Position numbers and translations under genes: made by a program. From contig NZ_JAJOZC010000001.1 of assembly GCF_023701695.1 (NCBI RefSeq), positions 6,323,894 to 6,387,893 on the forward strand: a stretch of DNA of 64,000 bases, written 5' to 3'. Below, one piece after another: positions 51,800 to 60,080 of the stretch. Position 1 is the first letter of the stretch. The number at the start of each line of letters is the position of its first letter. Origin of the DNA: Streptomyces sp. RKAG290. Lineage in GTDB: Bacteria > Actinomycetota > Actinomycetes > Streptomycetales > Streptomycetaceae. A model generated the notes under the pieces. It made no database searches, was not told where the DNA came from, and saw nothing but the letters and a program-made list of their open reading frames with translations.

Positions 51800-52393
51800 A
51801 TGAGCGACACCCCTGTGATCGGTGTCCTGGCTCTCCAGGGCGACGTACGGGAACACCTGATCGCCCTGGCCTCGGCGGACGCCCTGGCCAGGCCGGTCCG
51901 GCGGCCCGAGGAACTCGCCGAGGTCGACGGCCTGGTCGTGCCCGGCGGCGAATCCACCACGATGTCCAAGCTGGCGGCGCTGTTCGGCATGCTGGAACCG
52001 CTGCGTGAGCGGGTGCGCGCCGGGATGCCGGTCTACGGCACCTGCGCCGGAATGATCCTGCTCGCCGACAAGATCCTCGACCCGCGCTCGGGCCAGGAGA
52101 CCATCGGCGGCGTCGACATGATCGTGCGCCGTAACGCTTTCGGGCGGCAGAACGAGTCGTTCGAGGCGGCCGTCGAGGTCGCCGGGATCGACGGCGGTCC
52201 GGTCGAGGGCGTCTTCATCCGCGCCCCCTGGGTCGAATCCGTGGGCGCGCAGGCCCAGGTGATCGCCGAGCACGGCGGCCATATCGTGGCGGTACGGCAG
52301 GGAAACGCCCTTGCCACGTCATTCCATCCCGAACTGACCGGGGACCACCGGCTCCACGCGTACTTCGTCGACATGGTGCGCGCAGCGGGCTGA
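51800..52393 (+). CDS. pdxT: pyridoxal 5'-phosphate synthase glutaminase subunit
   Basis: 197 aa, class I glutamine amidotransferase supplying ammonia to PdxS. Nucleophile Cys in YGTCAGMILLAD, His-Glu pair in FHPELTGD, and GVLALQGDVREHLIAL and VVPGGESTTMSKL at the start. ATG 51800 lies 6 nt after pdxS. PdxS and PdxT form the 12+12 synthase. Confidence 0.96.
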   Translation: MSDTPVIGVLALQGDVREHLIALASADALARPVRRPEELAEVDGLVVPGGESTTMSKLAALFGMLEPLRERVRAGMPVYGTCAGMILLADKILDPRSGQETIGGVDMIVRRNAFGRQNESFEAAVEVAGIDGGPVEGVFIRAPWVESVGAQAQVIAEHGGHIVAVRQGNALATSFHPELTGDHRLHAYFVDMVRAAG

Positions 52394-52454
52394 CTCGATC
52401 CCGGTAGGATCTCTCGGGTTCGTACGGAATTTGGTGACGCGAAGGAGAAGGCAG

Positions 52455-53207
52455 ATGTCCGGCCACTCTAAATGGGCTACGACGAAGCACAAGAAGGCCG
52501 TGATTGACGCCAAGCGCGGCAAGCTCTTCGCGAAGCTGATCAAGAACATCGAGGTCGCGGCCCGCACCGGCGGTGTGGACCCCGAGGGCAACCCGACCCT
52601 TGTGGACGCGATCCAGAAGGCGAAGAAGAGCTCGGTCCCGAACAAGAACATCGACTCCGCGGTCAAGCGCGGTGGCGGTCTCGAAGCGGGCGGCGTCGAC
52701 TATCAGACGATCATGTACGAAGGCTACGGCCCGAACGGTGTCGCGGTGCTCATCGAGTGCCTCACCGACAACCGCAACCGTGCCGCGTCCGACGTACGCG
52801 TCGCCATGACGCGCAACGGCGGCTCGATGGCCGACCCGGGCTCGGTCTCCTACCTGTTCAACCGCAAGGGCGTCGTCATCGTCGCCAAGGGCGAGCTGTC
52901 CGAGGACGACGTGCTCGGCGCGGTGCTCGACGCGGGCGCCGAGGAGGTCAACGACCTCGGTGAGAGCTACGAGGTCGTCAGCGAGGCCACCGACATGGTC
53001 GCGGTCCGCACCGCCCTCCAGGAGGCGGGCATCGACTACGACTCGGCCGAGGCCAACTTCCTGCCCACCATGCAGGTCGACCTCGACGAGGAGGGCGCGC
53101 GCAAGATCTTCAAGCTGATCGACGCGCTGGAGGACAGCGACGACGTGCAGAACGTCTTCGCCAACTTCGACGTCTCCGACGAGGTCATGGAGAAGGTCGA
53201 CGCCTGA
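52455..53207 (+). CDS. yebC: YebC/PmpR family protein (TACO1-like)
   Basis: 250 aa, canonical YebC: MSGHSKWATTKHKKAVIDAK at the start, then RGGGLEAGGVDYQTIMYEGYG and NVFANFDVSDEVMEKV at the end. Family members are described as transcriptional regulators or as translation factors that ease proline stretches. Strong GAAGGAG ribosome-binding site. Adjacent to ruvC, as in many bacteria. Confidence 0.95.
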   Translation: MSGHSKWATTKHKKAVIDAKRGKLFAKLIKNIEVAARTGGVDPEGNPTLVDAIQKAKKSSVPNKNIDSAVKRGGGLEAGGVDYQTIMYEGYGPNGVAVLIECLTDNRNRAASDVRVAMTRNGGSMADPGSVSYLFNRKGVVIVAKGELSEDDVLGAVLDAGAEEVNDLGESYEVVSEATDMVAVRTALQEAGIDYDSAEANFLPTMQVDLDEEGARKIFKLIDALEDSDDVQNVFANFDVSDEVMEKVDA

Positions 53208-53240
53208 GCGGTCGTCGGTTGACCGGCGCAGTTTTCCGTG

Positions 53241-53275
53241 GACGGGCCGGCGGGGACACACCCCGTCGGCCCGTC
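53241..53275 (+). terminator. terminator after yebC
   Basis: 15-bp stem, GACGGGCCGGCGGGG / CCCCGTCGGCCCGTC with one G-T pair, 5-nt loop, 34 nt past the stop and 65 nt before ruvC. Confidence 0.65.
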
Positions 53276-53340
53276 GCATTGTCAGTGCGAGCCGATAGCC
53301 TGCGGGAACAGTTGACCGATCGGCAGGGAGGGGACGACCC

Positions 53341-53913
53341 ATGCGGGTACTCGGTGTGGACCCCGGGCTGACCCGGTGCGGCGTCGGAGTCGTCGAAGGC
53401 GTCGCCGGCCGTCCCCTGACGATGCTCGGCGTCGGTGTCGTGCGCACCCCGGCCGACGCGGAGCTCGGCCACCGGCTGGTGGCCATCGAGCGCGGCATCG
53501 AGGAGTGGCTCGACGAGCACCGCCCCGAATTCGTCGCCGTGGAGCGGGTGTTCAGCCAGCACAACGTCCGTACGGTGATGGGCACCGCCCAGGCCAGCGC
53601 GGTCGCCATGCTCTGCGCGTCCCGCCGTGGCATCCCGGTCGCCCTGCACACGCCCAGCGAGGTCAAGGCGGCCGTCACCGGCAGCGGCCGCGCCGACAAG
53701 GCACAGGTCGGGGCCATGGTCACCCGGCTGCTGCGGCTGGACGCCCCGCCGAAACCGGCCGACGCCGCCGACGCGCTGGCCCTCGCCATCTGCCACATCT
53801 GGCGCGCCCCCGCGGTCAACCGCCTCCAGCAGGCGCACGCGGCCGCGGCCGCCGCCCGCACCCCGCGCGTCCCGCGCACCGCAGCAGTTCCCGTCCGGAA
53901 GGTCCCCCGATGA
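53341..53913 (+). CDS. ruvC: Holliday junction resolvase RuvC
   Basis: 190 aa. Endonuclease that cuts Holliday junctions made by RecA: VLGVDPGLTRCGVGVV (first catalytic Asp), AVERVFSQHNVRTVMGTAQA (Glu), and KPADAADALALAICHIW (Asp pair) are all kept. The C-terminal 25 residues are basic, unlike short RuvCs. ATG 53341 follows AGGGAGGGG. Stop overlaps ruvA (ATGA). Confidence 0.96.
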   Translation: MRVLGVDPGLTRCGVGVVEGVAGRPLTMLGVGVVRTPADAELGHRLVAIERGIEEWLDEHRPEFVAVERVFSQHNVRTVMGTAQASAVAMLCASRRGIPVALHTPSEVKAAVTGSGRADKAQVGAMVTRLLRLDAPPKPADAADALALAICHIWRAPAVNRLQQAHAAAAAARTPRVPRTAAVPVRKVPR

Positions 53914-54536
53914 TCGCCTTCGTCAGCGGCCCAGTGGCCGCGCTCTCCCCGACCACGGCCGTCATCGAGGTAGGCGGCATCGGCATGGCCGTCCAGTGCG
54001 CCCCGAACACCCTCGCCGGTCTCCGCATCGGCAAGGACGCCAAGCTGGCCACCTCCCTCGTCGTGCGGGAGGACTCGCTGACCCTCTACGGCTTCGCCGA
54101 CGACGACGAGCGGCAGACCTTCGAGCTGCTCCAGACCGCCAGCGGGGTCGGGCCCCGGCTCGCCCAGGCCATGCTCGCCACGCACAGCCCGGACGCCCTG
54201 CGCATCGCCGTGTCCACCGGGGACGAGAAGGCGCTCACCGCCGTGTCCGGCATCGGCAAGAAGGGCGCGCAGAAGCTGCTGCTCGAACTGAAGGACAGAC
54301 TCGGCGAGCCGGTCGGCGCCCACATCGGCCAGCAGGGCATCGGCACCGCGGTCTCCTCCTCCTGGCGCGACCAGCTGCAGGCCGCCCTCATCGGCCTCGG
54401 ATACGCGACCAGGGAGGCGGACGAGGCCGTGTCCGCAGTGGCCCCGCAGGCGGAGGCGGCCCTCGCGGACGGCGCCCAGCCGCCCGTGCCGCAGCTGCTG
54501 CGGGCCGCCCTGCAGACCCTCAACCGCGCGCGCTGA
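53910..54536 (+). CDS. ruvA: Holliday junction branch migration protein RuvA
   Basis: 208 aa. N-terminal OB fold (MIAFVSGPVAALSPTTAVIE), HhH motifs around GVGPRLAQAMLATHSPD and SGIGKKGAQKLLLELKD, and C-terminal domain III (LQAALIGLGYATREADEAV) that binds RuvB. ATG overlaps the ruvC stop. A 94-nt gap with its own ribosome-binding site precedes ruvB. Confidence 0.96.
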   Translation: MIAFVSGPVAALSPTTAVIEVGGIGMAVQCAPNTLAGLRIGKDAKLATSLVVREDSLTLYGFADDDERQTFELLQTASGVGPRLAQAMLATHSPDALRIAVSTGDEKALTAVSGIGKKGAQKLLLELKDRLGEPVGAHIGQQGIGTAVSSSWRDQLQAALIGLGYATREADEAVSAVAPQAEAALADGAQPPVPQLLRAALQTLNRAR

Positions 54537-54630
54537 GCCGGCCCCGGCGGCACGCGCCCGCCGGACCGCGACACCCCGGGCCGGGCACCGCACGGCCCGG
54601 CACCGAAACACCCGAGGCGGGACTGACGAG

Positions 54631-55704
54631 ATGAACTGGGACGAGACCGGACCCGACACCGACGAGCTGCTCGACGAGCGGCTCGTCGGCGCCGGCGCGG
54701 ACGGCGAGGACGCTTCGGTCGAGGCGGCGCTGCGCCCCAAGGACCTCGACGAGTTCGTCGGCCAGGAGACGGTGCGCGAACAGCTCGACCTGGTCCTCAA
54801 GGCGGCCCGCGCCCGCGGCGCCACCGCCGACCACGTGCTGCTCTCCGGCGCCCCGGGCCTGGGCAAGACCACCCTCTCCATGATCATCGCCGCGGAGATG
54901 AACGCCCCGATCCGGATCACCTCAGGCCCCGCCATCCAGCACGCGGGCGACCTGGCGGCGATCCTGTCTTCGCTCCAGGAGGGCGAGGTCCTCTTCCTCG
55001 ACGAGATCCACCGCATGTCCCGGCCCGCCGAGGAGATGCTCTACATGGCCATGGAGGACTTCCGGGTCGACGTGATCGTCGGCAAGGGACCGGGGGCCAC
55101 CGCCATCCCGCTGGAACTGCCGCCCTTCACCCTGGTCGGCGCCACCACCAGGGCCGGGCTGCTGCCGCCCCCGCTGCGGGACCGTTTCGGCTTCACCGGA
55201 CACATGGAGTTCTACACCCCGGTGGAACTGGAACGGGTGATCCACCGCTCCGCCCGCCTCCTCGACGTCGAGATGGACGCCGAGGGCGCCGCCGAGATCG
55301 CCGGACGCTCCCGCGGCACGCCCCGGATCGCCAACCGGCTGCTGCGCCGCGTGCGGGACTACGCCCAGGTCAAGGCCGACGGCCGGATCGACCGGGACAT
55401 CGCCGCGGCCGCCCTGAAGGTGTACGAGGTGGACGCCCGCGGCCTGGACCGGCTGGACCGGGCGGTGCTCGGCGCCCTGATGAAGCTGTTCGGCGGCGGC
55501 CCGGTCGGCCTGTCCACGCTCGCGGTCGCGGTGGGCGAGGAGCGCGAGACGGTCGAGGAGGTCGCCGAGCCCTTCCTGGTACGCGAAGGACTGCTGGCCA
55601 GGACGCCGAGGGGACGGGTCGCCACACCGGCTGCCTGGGCCCACCTCGGGCTGGTTCCGCCGCAGCAAGGCGGAAAGGGACAACAGGGCCTGTTCGGGGC
55701 GTGA
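54631..55704 (+). CDS. ruvB: Holliday junction DNA helicase RuvB
   Basis: 357 aa. AAA+ motor with Walker A GAPGLGKTTLSMI, Walker B FLDEIHRMS, sensor GATTRAGLL, arginine finger region RDRFGFTGHMEFY and the winged-helix C-terminus. A 25-residue acidic N-terminal tail (MNWDETGPDTDELLDERL) is usual for actinobacteria. ATG 54631 follows GGCGGGACTGACGAG. Confidence 0.96.
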   Translation: MNWDETGPDTDELLDERLVGAGADGEDASVEAALRPKDLDEFVGQETVREQLDLVLKAARARGATADHVLLSGAPGLGKTTLSMIIAAEMNAPIRITSGPAIQHAGDLAAILSSLQEGEVLFLDEIHRMSRPAEEMLYMAMEDFRVDVIVGKGPGATAIPLELPPFTLVGATTRAGLLPPPLRDRFGFTGHMEFYTPVELERVIHRSARLLDVEMDAEGAAEIAGRSRGTPRIANRLLRRVRDYAQVKADGRIDRDIAAAALKVYEVDARGLDRLDRAVLGALMKLFGGGPVGLSTLAVAVGEERETVEEVAEPFLVREGLLARTPRGRVATPAAWAHLGLVPPQQGGKGQQGLFGA

Positions 55705-55868
55705 TGAGTCACAGGTTGGCCCGCAGAGGAACCCCGGTGCCATGCTGGGCGTTGTTCCATCGATGCGGACTCGCTTAGACTCCGCCGATGCCGCCCTTAA
55801 AGGTCGGTGTACCCACCCCCGAAGACCAGGCCGCCTTCCAGCGCGGTCGTGCGAAGGAAACTCGTCCC

Positions 55869-56369
55869 GTGAATCCCGTGACTCTCCTCCCCTTCATCGT
55901 GCTCATCGGGGCCATGTTCCTGATGACGCGGTCCGCCAAGAAGAAGCAGGCGGCGGCTGCGAACATGCGCAATGAAATGCAGCCCGGTACCGGCGTCCGG
56001 ACGATCGGGGGCATGTACGCCACCGTCAAGGAGCTTCACGACGACTCGGTCCTCCTCGAGATCGCTCCCGGCGTGCACGCCGTCTATGCCAAGAACTCCA
56101 TCGGTGCCGTCCTCGACGACGCGGAGTACAACCGCATCGTCCACGGTGACGAGGCGGAGGAGCTCGACGTCGACGGCCCGGTCGTGCCCGACGACGCCTC
56201 CTCGCTGACCGAGCTCGACGCCGCCGACGCGCACACCTCGGACGACGCGAAGATCGACCTGGACAAGAAGGCCGAGGCGGACACCGCCGAGCCGACCGAG
56301 ACCCAGGCCGACAAGAAGTCCGACGGCAAGACCGACGGCAAGTCCGACGGCGAGGCCGACGCGAAGTAG
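55869..56369 (+). CDS. yajC: preprotein translocase subunit YajC
   Basis: 166 aa. One N-terminal membrane helix (LLPFIVLIGAMFLMTRSAKKKQ) and the YajC core (VRTIGGMYATVKELHDDSVLLEIAPGVHAVY) are followed by an unusually long acidic/Lys tail ending in repeats of DGK. Works with SecDF to aid Sec export. GTG 55869 was chosen because the upstream codons to 55788 do not match the family. GAAGGAAA lies about 9 nt upstream. Confidence 0.92.
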   Translation: MNPVTLLPFIVLIGAMFLMTRSAKKKQAAAANMRNEMQPGTGVRTIGGMYATVKELHDDSVLLEIAPGVHAVYAKNSIGAVLDDAEYNRIVHGDEAEELDVDGPVVPDDASSLTELDAADAHTSDDAKIDLDKKAEADTAEPTETQADKKSDGKTDGKSDGEADAK

Positions 56370-56381
56370 CACACGACCCGG

Positions 56382-56406
56382 GGATGCCGTGAGCCCACAG
56401 GCATCC
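56382..56406. terminator. weak hairpin between yajC and secD
   Basis: 7-bp stem GGATGCC/GGCATCC with an 11-nt loop, 13 nt past yajC. Probably not a full stop, since secD follows in the same direction after 146 nt. Confidence 0.3.
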
Positions 56407-56515
56407 GGCACTCCCCGGACCGTGCGGTCTTCTGCAGGGGCGGGTCCTCACTACACTTCGTGGCCGCTTGGGCGCGTACCCGGCGCGGGGCGGTTGGACA
56501 GGGAGAAACGAGAAG

Positions 56516-58246
56516 GTGGCAGCACCGAAGAAGGGCCGAGGGCCGTCCGGCGGTCAGGGCAGGCCGGGGCGTGCCCTGGCTCTGATCCTGATCGCCATGG
56601 TCGCGCTCACCGGCGGGATGTTCCTGGCCCACCAGCCGACGCCGCGACTCGGCATCGACCTGGCGGGCGGTACGTCCATCACGCTCGAGGCGAAGGCCGA
56701 GCCGGGCCAGGAAAAGGCGATCAACAAGACCAACATGGACACGGCGGTCCAGATCATGGAGCGCCGCGTCAACGGTCTTGGTGTCTCCGAAGCCGAGGTC
56801 CAGACCCAGGGCGAACGCAACATCATCGTCAACATCCCCAAGGGGACGAACTCAGCCCAGGCCCGGAAGCAGGTCGGTACCACGGCCAAGCTCTACTTCC
56901 GCCCGGTGCTGACCGTCGCCCAGGGGACGCCCACCCCGGCGCCCAGCGCCTCGTCCTCGGACAAGGCGACCCCGTCCGCGAAGCCGAGCGCCACGGCCTC
57001 CGGCTCGGACAAGGCGTCCAGCCCGTCGGCGAAGCCGAGCACGAGCGCCACCACCCAGGGCCGCGCCGTCACCGGCGCCCTGAAGGCGGACTCCACGCCC
57101 ACCCCCAAGGCGAGCGGCACCCCGACGCCCTCCGCCAAGGAGCAGGCGGCAGCCGCCGCGCTGCAGAAGAAGTTCGAGGCGCTGGACTGCTCCAGCAAGG
57201 CCTCCCGCGCCAAGGCGGCCCAGGGCTCCAAGCCCACCGACACGGTGGTCGCGTGCAGCCAGGAGGGTGACGCCAAGTACGTCCTCGGCCCGGCCGAGGT
57301 GTCCGGCACCGAGGTGAGCAGCGCGAAGGCCAACTTCGACCAGCAGCGCGGCATGTGGATCGTCCAGATGGAGTTCTCCGACAAGGGCTCCAAGCAGTTC
57401 CAGTCGATCACCAAGAAGCTCTCCACCCAGCAGGAGCCGCAGAACCAGTTCGCCATCGCGCTGGACGGTGAGGTCGTCTCCGCCCCCCGGGTGAGCGAGG
57501 CGCTCAGCGGCAGCGCCCAGATCTCCGGCAGCTTCACCCAGCAGTCCGCCGAGGACCTGGGCAACGTGCTCTCCTACGGTGCGCTCCCGCTCTCCTTCCA
57601 GGAGCAGAGCGTCACCACCGTCACAGCCGCCCTCGGCGGCGAGCAGCTCCAGGCCGGCCTGATCGCCGGCGCCATCGGCCTGGCCCTCGTGGTCATCTAC
57701 CTGGTGGCCTACTACCGAGGGCTCGCGCTCATCGCGCTCCTCAGCCTGCTGGTCTCCGGCATCCTGACCTACACGCTCATGTCACTGCTCGGCCCGGCCA
57801 TCGGCTTCGCGCTGAACCTGCCCGCGGTCTGTGGTGCCATCGTGGCGATCGGTATCACCGCGGACTCGTTCATCGTGTACTTCGAACGCATCCGGGACGA
57901 GATCCGCGAAGGCCGCACGCTCCGTCCGGCCGTCGAGCGGGCCTGGCCCCGTGCCCGGCGCACCATCCTGGTCTCGGACTTCGTGTCGTTCCTGGCCGCC
58001 GCGGTGCTCTTCGTGGTCACCGTCGGCAAGGTCCAGGGCTTCGCGTTCACGCTGGGGCTCACCACCCTGCTCGACGTGGTCGTGGTGTTCCTCTTCACCA
58101 AGCCCGTCATGACGCTGATGGCCCGCAAGAAGTTCTTCGCGAGTGGTCACCCGTGGTCCGGACTGGACCCGAAGCGGCTCGGTGCCAAGCCGCCGCTGCG
58201 CCGTTCGCGCCGTGTCAACGCCCCCACCGACCCGAAGGAGGCGTGA
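56516..58246 (+). CDS. secD: protein translocase subunit SecD
   Basis: 576 aa. First helix at about residues 18-40. The P1 domain contains a large Ser/Thr/Ala/Pro/Lys-rich insert of roughly 75 residues (about 135-212, e.g. SSSDKATPSAKPS) not present in short SecDs. The five-helix half follows, with LGLDLRGG-like PRLGIDLAGGTSITL at the start, and GLIAGAIGLALVVIYLVAY and ITADSFIVYFERIRDEIREG at the end. Together with SecF it uses the proton gradient to pull secreted proteins across. GTG 56516 has GAGAA upstream. Confidence 0.94.
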   Translation: MAAPKKGRGPSGGQGRPGRALALILIAMVALTGGMFLAHQPTPRLGIDLAGGTSITLEAKAEPGQEKAINKTNMDTAVQIMERRVNGLGVSEAEVQTQGERNIIVNIPKGTNSAQARKQVGTTAKLYFRPVLTVAQGTPTPAPSASSSDKATPSAKPSATASGSDKASSPSAKPSTSATTQGRAVTGALKADSTPTPKASGTPTPSAKEQAAAAALQKKFEALDCSSKASRAKAAQGSKPTDTVVACSQEGDAKYVLGPAEVSGTEVSSAKANFDQQRGMWIVQMEFSDKGSKQFQSITKKLSTQQEPQNQFAIALDGEVVSAPRVSEALSGSAQISGSFTQQSAEDLGNVLSYGALPLSFQEQSVTTVTAALGGEQLQAGLIAGAIGLALVVIYLVAYYRGLALIALLSLLVSGILTYTLMSLLGPAIGFALNLPAVCGAIVAIGITADSFIVYFERIRDEIREGRTLRPAVERAWPRARRTILVSDFVSFLAAAVLFVVTVGKVQGFAFTLGLTTLLDVVVVFLFTKPVMTLMARKKFFASGHPWSGLDPKRLGAKPPLRRSRRVNAPTDPKEA

Positions 58247-58247
58247 G

Positions 58248-59363
58248 ATGTCGCGACTCGGCAACGTCGGCGCCCGTCTCTACCGCGGCGAGGTCGGCTA
58301 CGACTTCATCGGCAAGCGCAAGATCTGGTACGGCATCTCGATCCTGATCACCATCACGGCCATCGTCGGCCTGGCGGTCAGCGGCCTGAACATGGGCATC
58401 GAGTTCAAGGGCGGTGCCGTCTTCACCACTCCGAAGACGACCGTCGCGGTCTCCCAGGCCGAGGCGGTCGCCACGGAGGCCTCCGGGCACCAGGCGATCG
58501 TCCAGAAGCTGGGCAACGGCGGTCTGCGCATCCAGATCACCGAGGTCGACACCGCGAAGTCGGACGCGATCAAGGACCGGCTCTCCGAGGAGCTGTCCGT
58601 CCCGTCCGAGAAGATCGCCGCGGACCTGGTCGGCCCCAGCTGGGGTGAGCAGATCGCCAACAAGGCCTGGACCGGCCTCGGCATCTTCATGGTCCTCGTG
58701 GTGATCTACCTGGCCATCGCCTTCGAGTGGCGGATGGCGGTCGCGGCCCTGGTCGCGCTGATCCACGACATCACCATCACGGTCGGCATCTACGCCCTGG
58801 TCGGCTTCGAGGTCACGCCGGGCACCGTGATCGGCCTGCTGACGATCCTCGGTTACTCCCTCTACGACACGGTCGTCGTCTTCGACAGTCTCAAGGAGGG
58901 CGCGAAGGGGATCACCAAGCAGACCCGGTGGACGTACAGCGAGATCGCCAACCGCTCCATCAACGGCACGCTGGTCCGTTCGATCAACACCACGGTCGTC
59001 GCCCTGCTGCCGGTCGCCGGTCTGCTGTTCATCGGTGGCGGCGTACTCGGTGCGGGTGTGCTGAACGACATCTCGCTGGCGCTCTTCGTCGGCCTCGCCG
59101 CCGGTGCGTACTCCTCGATCTTCATCGCCACCCCGCTCGTCGCCGACCTGAAGGAACGCGACCCGCAGATCAAGGCCCTGAAGAAGCGGGTCCTCGCCAA
59201 GCGGGCAGCAGCCGCCGCCAAGGGTGAGGCCAACGAGGCCGAGCAGGCGGAGCAGGCGCAGGACGGGGACGTCCCCGAGGACGCCGCGCCCGCCGGTGCG
59301 GTCGTCGGCCAGCGTCAGCAGCCTCCCAGGGGCCACGGCCGGACCCCGGGGAAGCGTCGATGA
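58248..59363 (+). CDS. secF: protein translocase subunit SecF
   Basis: 371 aa. Six helices with FKGGAVFTT, GILTILGYSLYDTVVVFD-type motif (LLTILGYSLYDTVVVFDSLKE) and SINTTVVALLPVAGLLFIGG. A Glu/Ala/Gln/Asp-rich C-terminal tail ends in GHGRTPGKRR. ATG 58248 follows 1 nt after the secD stop, and the tga overlaps apt. Partner of SecD. Confidence 0.95.
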   Translation: MSRLGNVGARLYRGEVGYDFIGKRKIWYGISILITITAIVGLAVSGLNMGIEFKGGAVFTTPKTTVAVSQAEAVATEASGHQAIVQKLGNGGLRIQITEVDTAKSDAIKDRLSEELSVPSEKIAADLVGPSWGEQIANKAWTGLGIFMVLVVIYLAIAFEWRMAVAALVALIHDITITVGIYALVGFEVTPGTVIGLLTILGYSLYDTVVVFDSLKEGAKGITKQTRWTYSEIANRSINGTLVRSINTTVVALLPVAGLLFIGGGVLGAGVLNDISLALFVGLAAGAYSSIFIATPLVADLKERDPQIKALKKRVLAKRAAAAAKGEANEAEQAEQAQDGDVPEDAAPAGAVVGQRQQPPRGHGRTPGKRR

Positions 59364-59911
59364 CAAGCACCACCGAGAGCACGAGGGACCTCCTGCTCAG
59401 CCGGATCCGCGATGTGGCGGACTACCCGAAGCCGGGCGTGATGTTCAAGGACATCACCCCGCTGCTCGCGGACCCGGTGGCCTTCACCGCCCTCACCGAC
59501 GCCCTCGCGGAACTGTGCGTACGGCACGGCGCCACCAAGGTCGTCGGCCTGGAGGCACGCGGCTTCATCCTGGCCGCACCCGTCGCGATCCGTGCCGGGC
59601 TCGGCTTCGTACCCGTCCGCAAGGCCGGGAAGCTGCCGGGCGCCACGCTCAGCCAGGCGTACGAGCTGGAGTACGGCACCGCGGAGATCGAGGTCCACGC
59701 GGAGGACCTGTCGGCCGATGACCGGATCATGGTCATCGACGACGTCCTGGCCACCGGCGGCACCGCCGGCGCCTCGCTGGAGCTGATCCGGCGGGCCGGA
59801 GCCCAGGTCGCGGGCGTCGCCGTCCTCATGGAACTGGGATTCCTGGCCGGCCGTGCCCGTCTGGAGGAGACCCTGCGGGGCGCTCCGCTGGAGGCTCTGA
59901 TCACGGTCTGA
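59360..59911 (+). CDS. apt: adenine phosphoribosyltransferase
   Basis: 183 aa. Converts adenine and PRPP to AMP. PRPP-binding motif VMVIDDVLATGGTAGAS, substrate loop GLEARGFILAAPVAIRAG, and start LLSRIRDVADYPKPGVMFKDIT. ATG 59360 overlaps secF by 4 nt, so apt is the last gene of the yajC/secDF operon and lies before the relA terminator. The apt-relA neighbourhood is conserved in actinobacteria. Confidence 0.95.
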   Translation: MTSTTESTRDLLLSRIRDVADYPKPGVMFKDITPLLADPVAFTALTDALAELCVRHGATKVVGLEARGFILAAPVAIRAGLGFVPVRKAGKLPGATLSQAYELEYGTAEIEVHAEDLSADDRIMVIDDVLATGGTAGASLELIRRAGAQVAGVAVLMELGFLAGRARLEETLRGAPLEALITV

Positions 59912-59948
59912 CAGCCGTCGGACCGTACGCGACACCGCATACGCACAC

Positions 59949-59986
59949 CGAAGCGGGCACCCGGGAACAACCGGGTGCCCGCTTCG
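59949..59986 (+). terminator. strong intrinsic terminator between apt and relA
   Basis: Perfect 16-bp stem (CGAAGCGGGCACCCGG / CCGGGTGCCCGCTTCG), 6-nt loop, followed by CGTTTT. A TTGACA hexamer (59991-59996) comes directly after, but without a matching -10 box. TACGAT at 60037-60042 may be the relA -10. Confidence 0.85.
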
Positions 59987-60080
59987 CGTTTTGACAGCTC
60001 TCACGGTCCCCGGGGGAGGACCGGCCGCAGGGTCGATACGATGGCCCTTCCGGGTGTCCGGATCCGCACGAGGAGCGCTC

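Noticed and set aside
59991..59996. Perfect TTGACA before relA as the promoter -35 box
   Set aside because: No TAnnnT box stands 16-19 nt downstream. The TACGAT at 60037 is 40 nt away.
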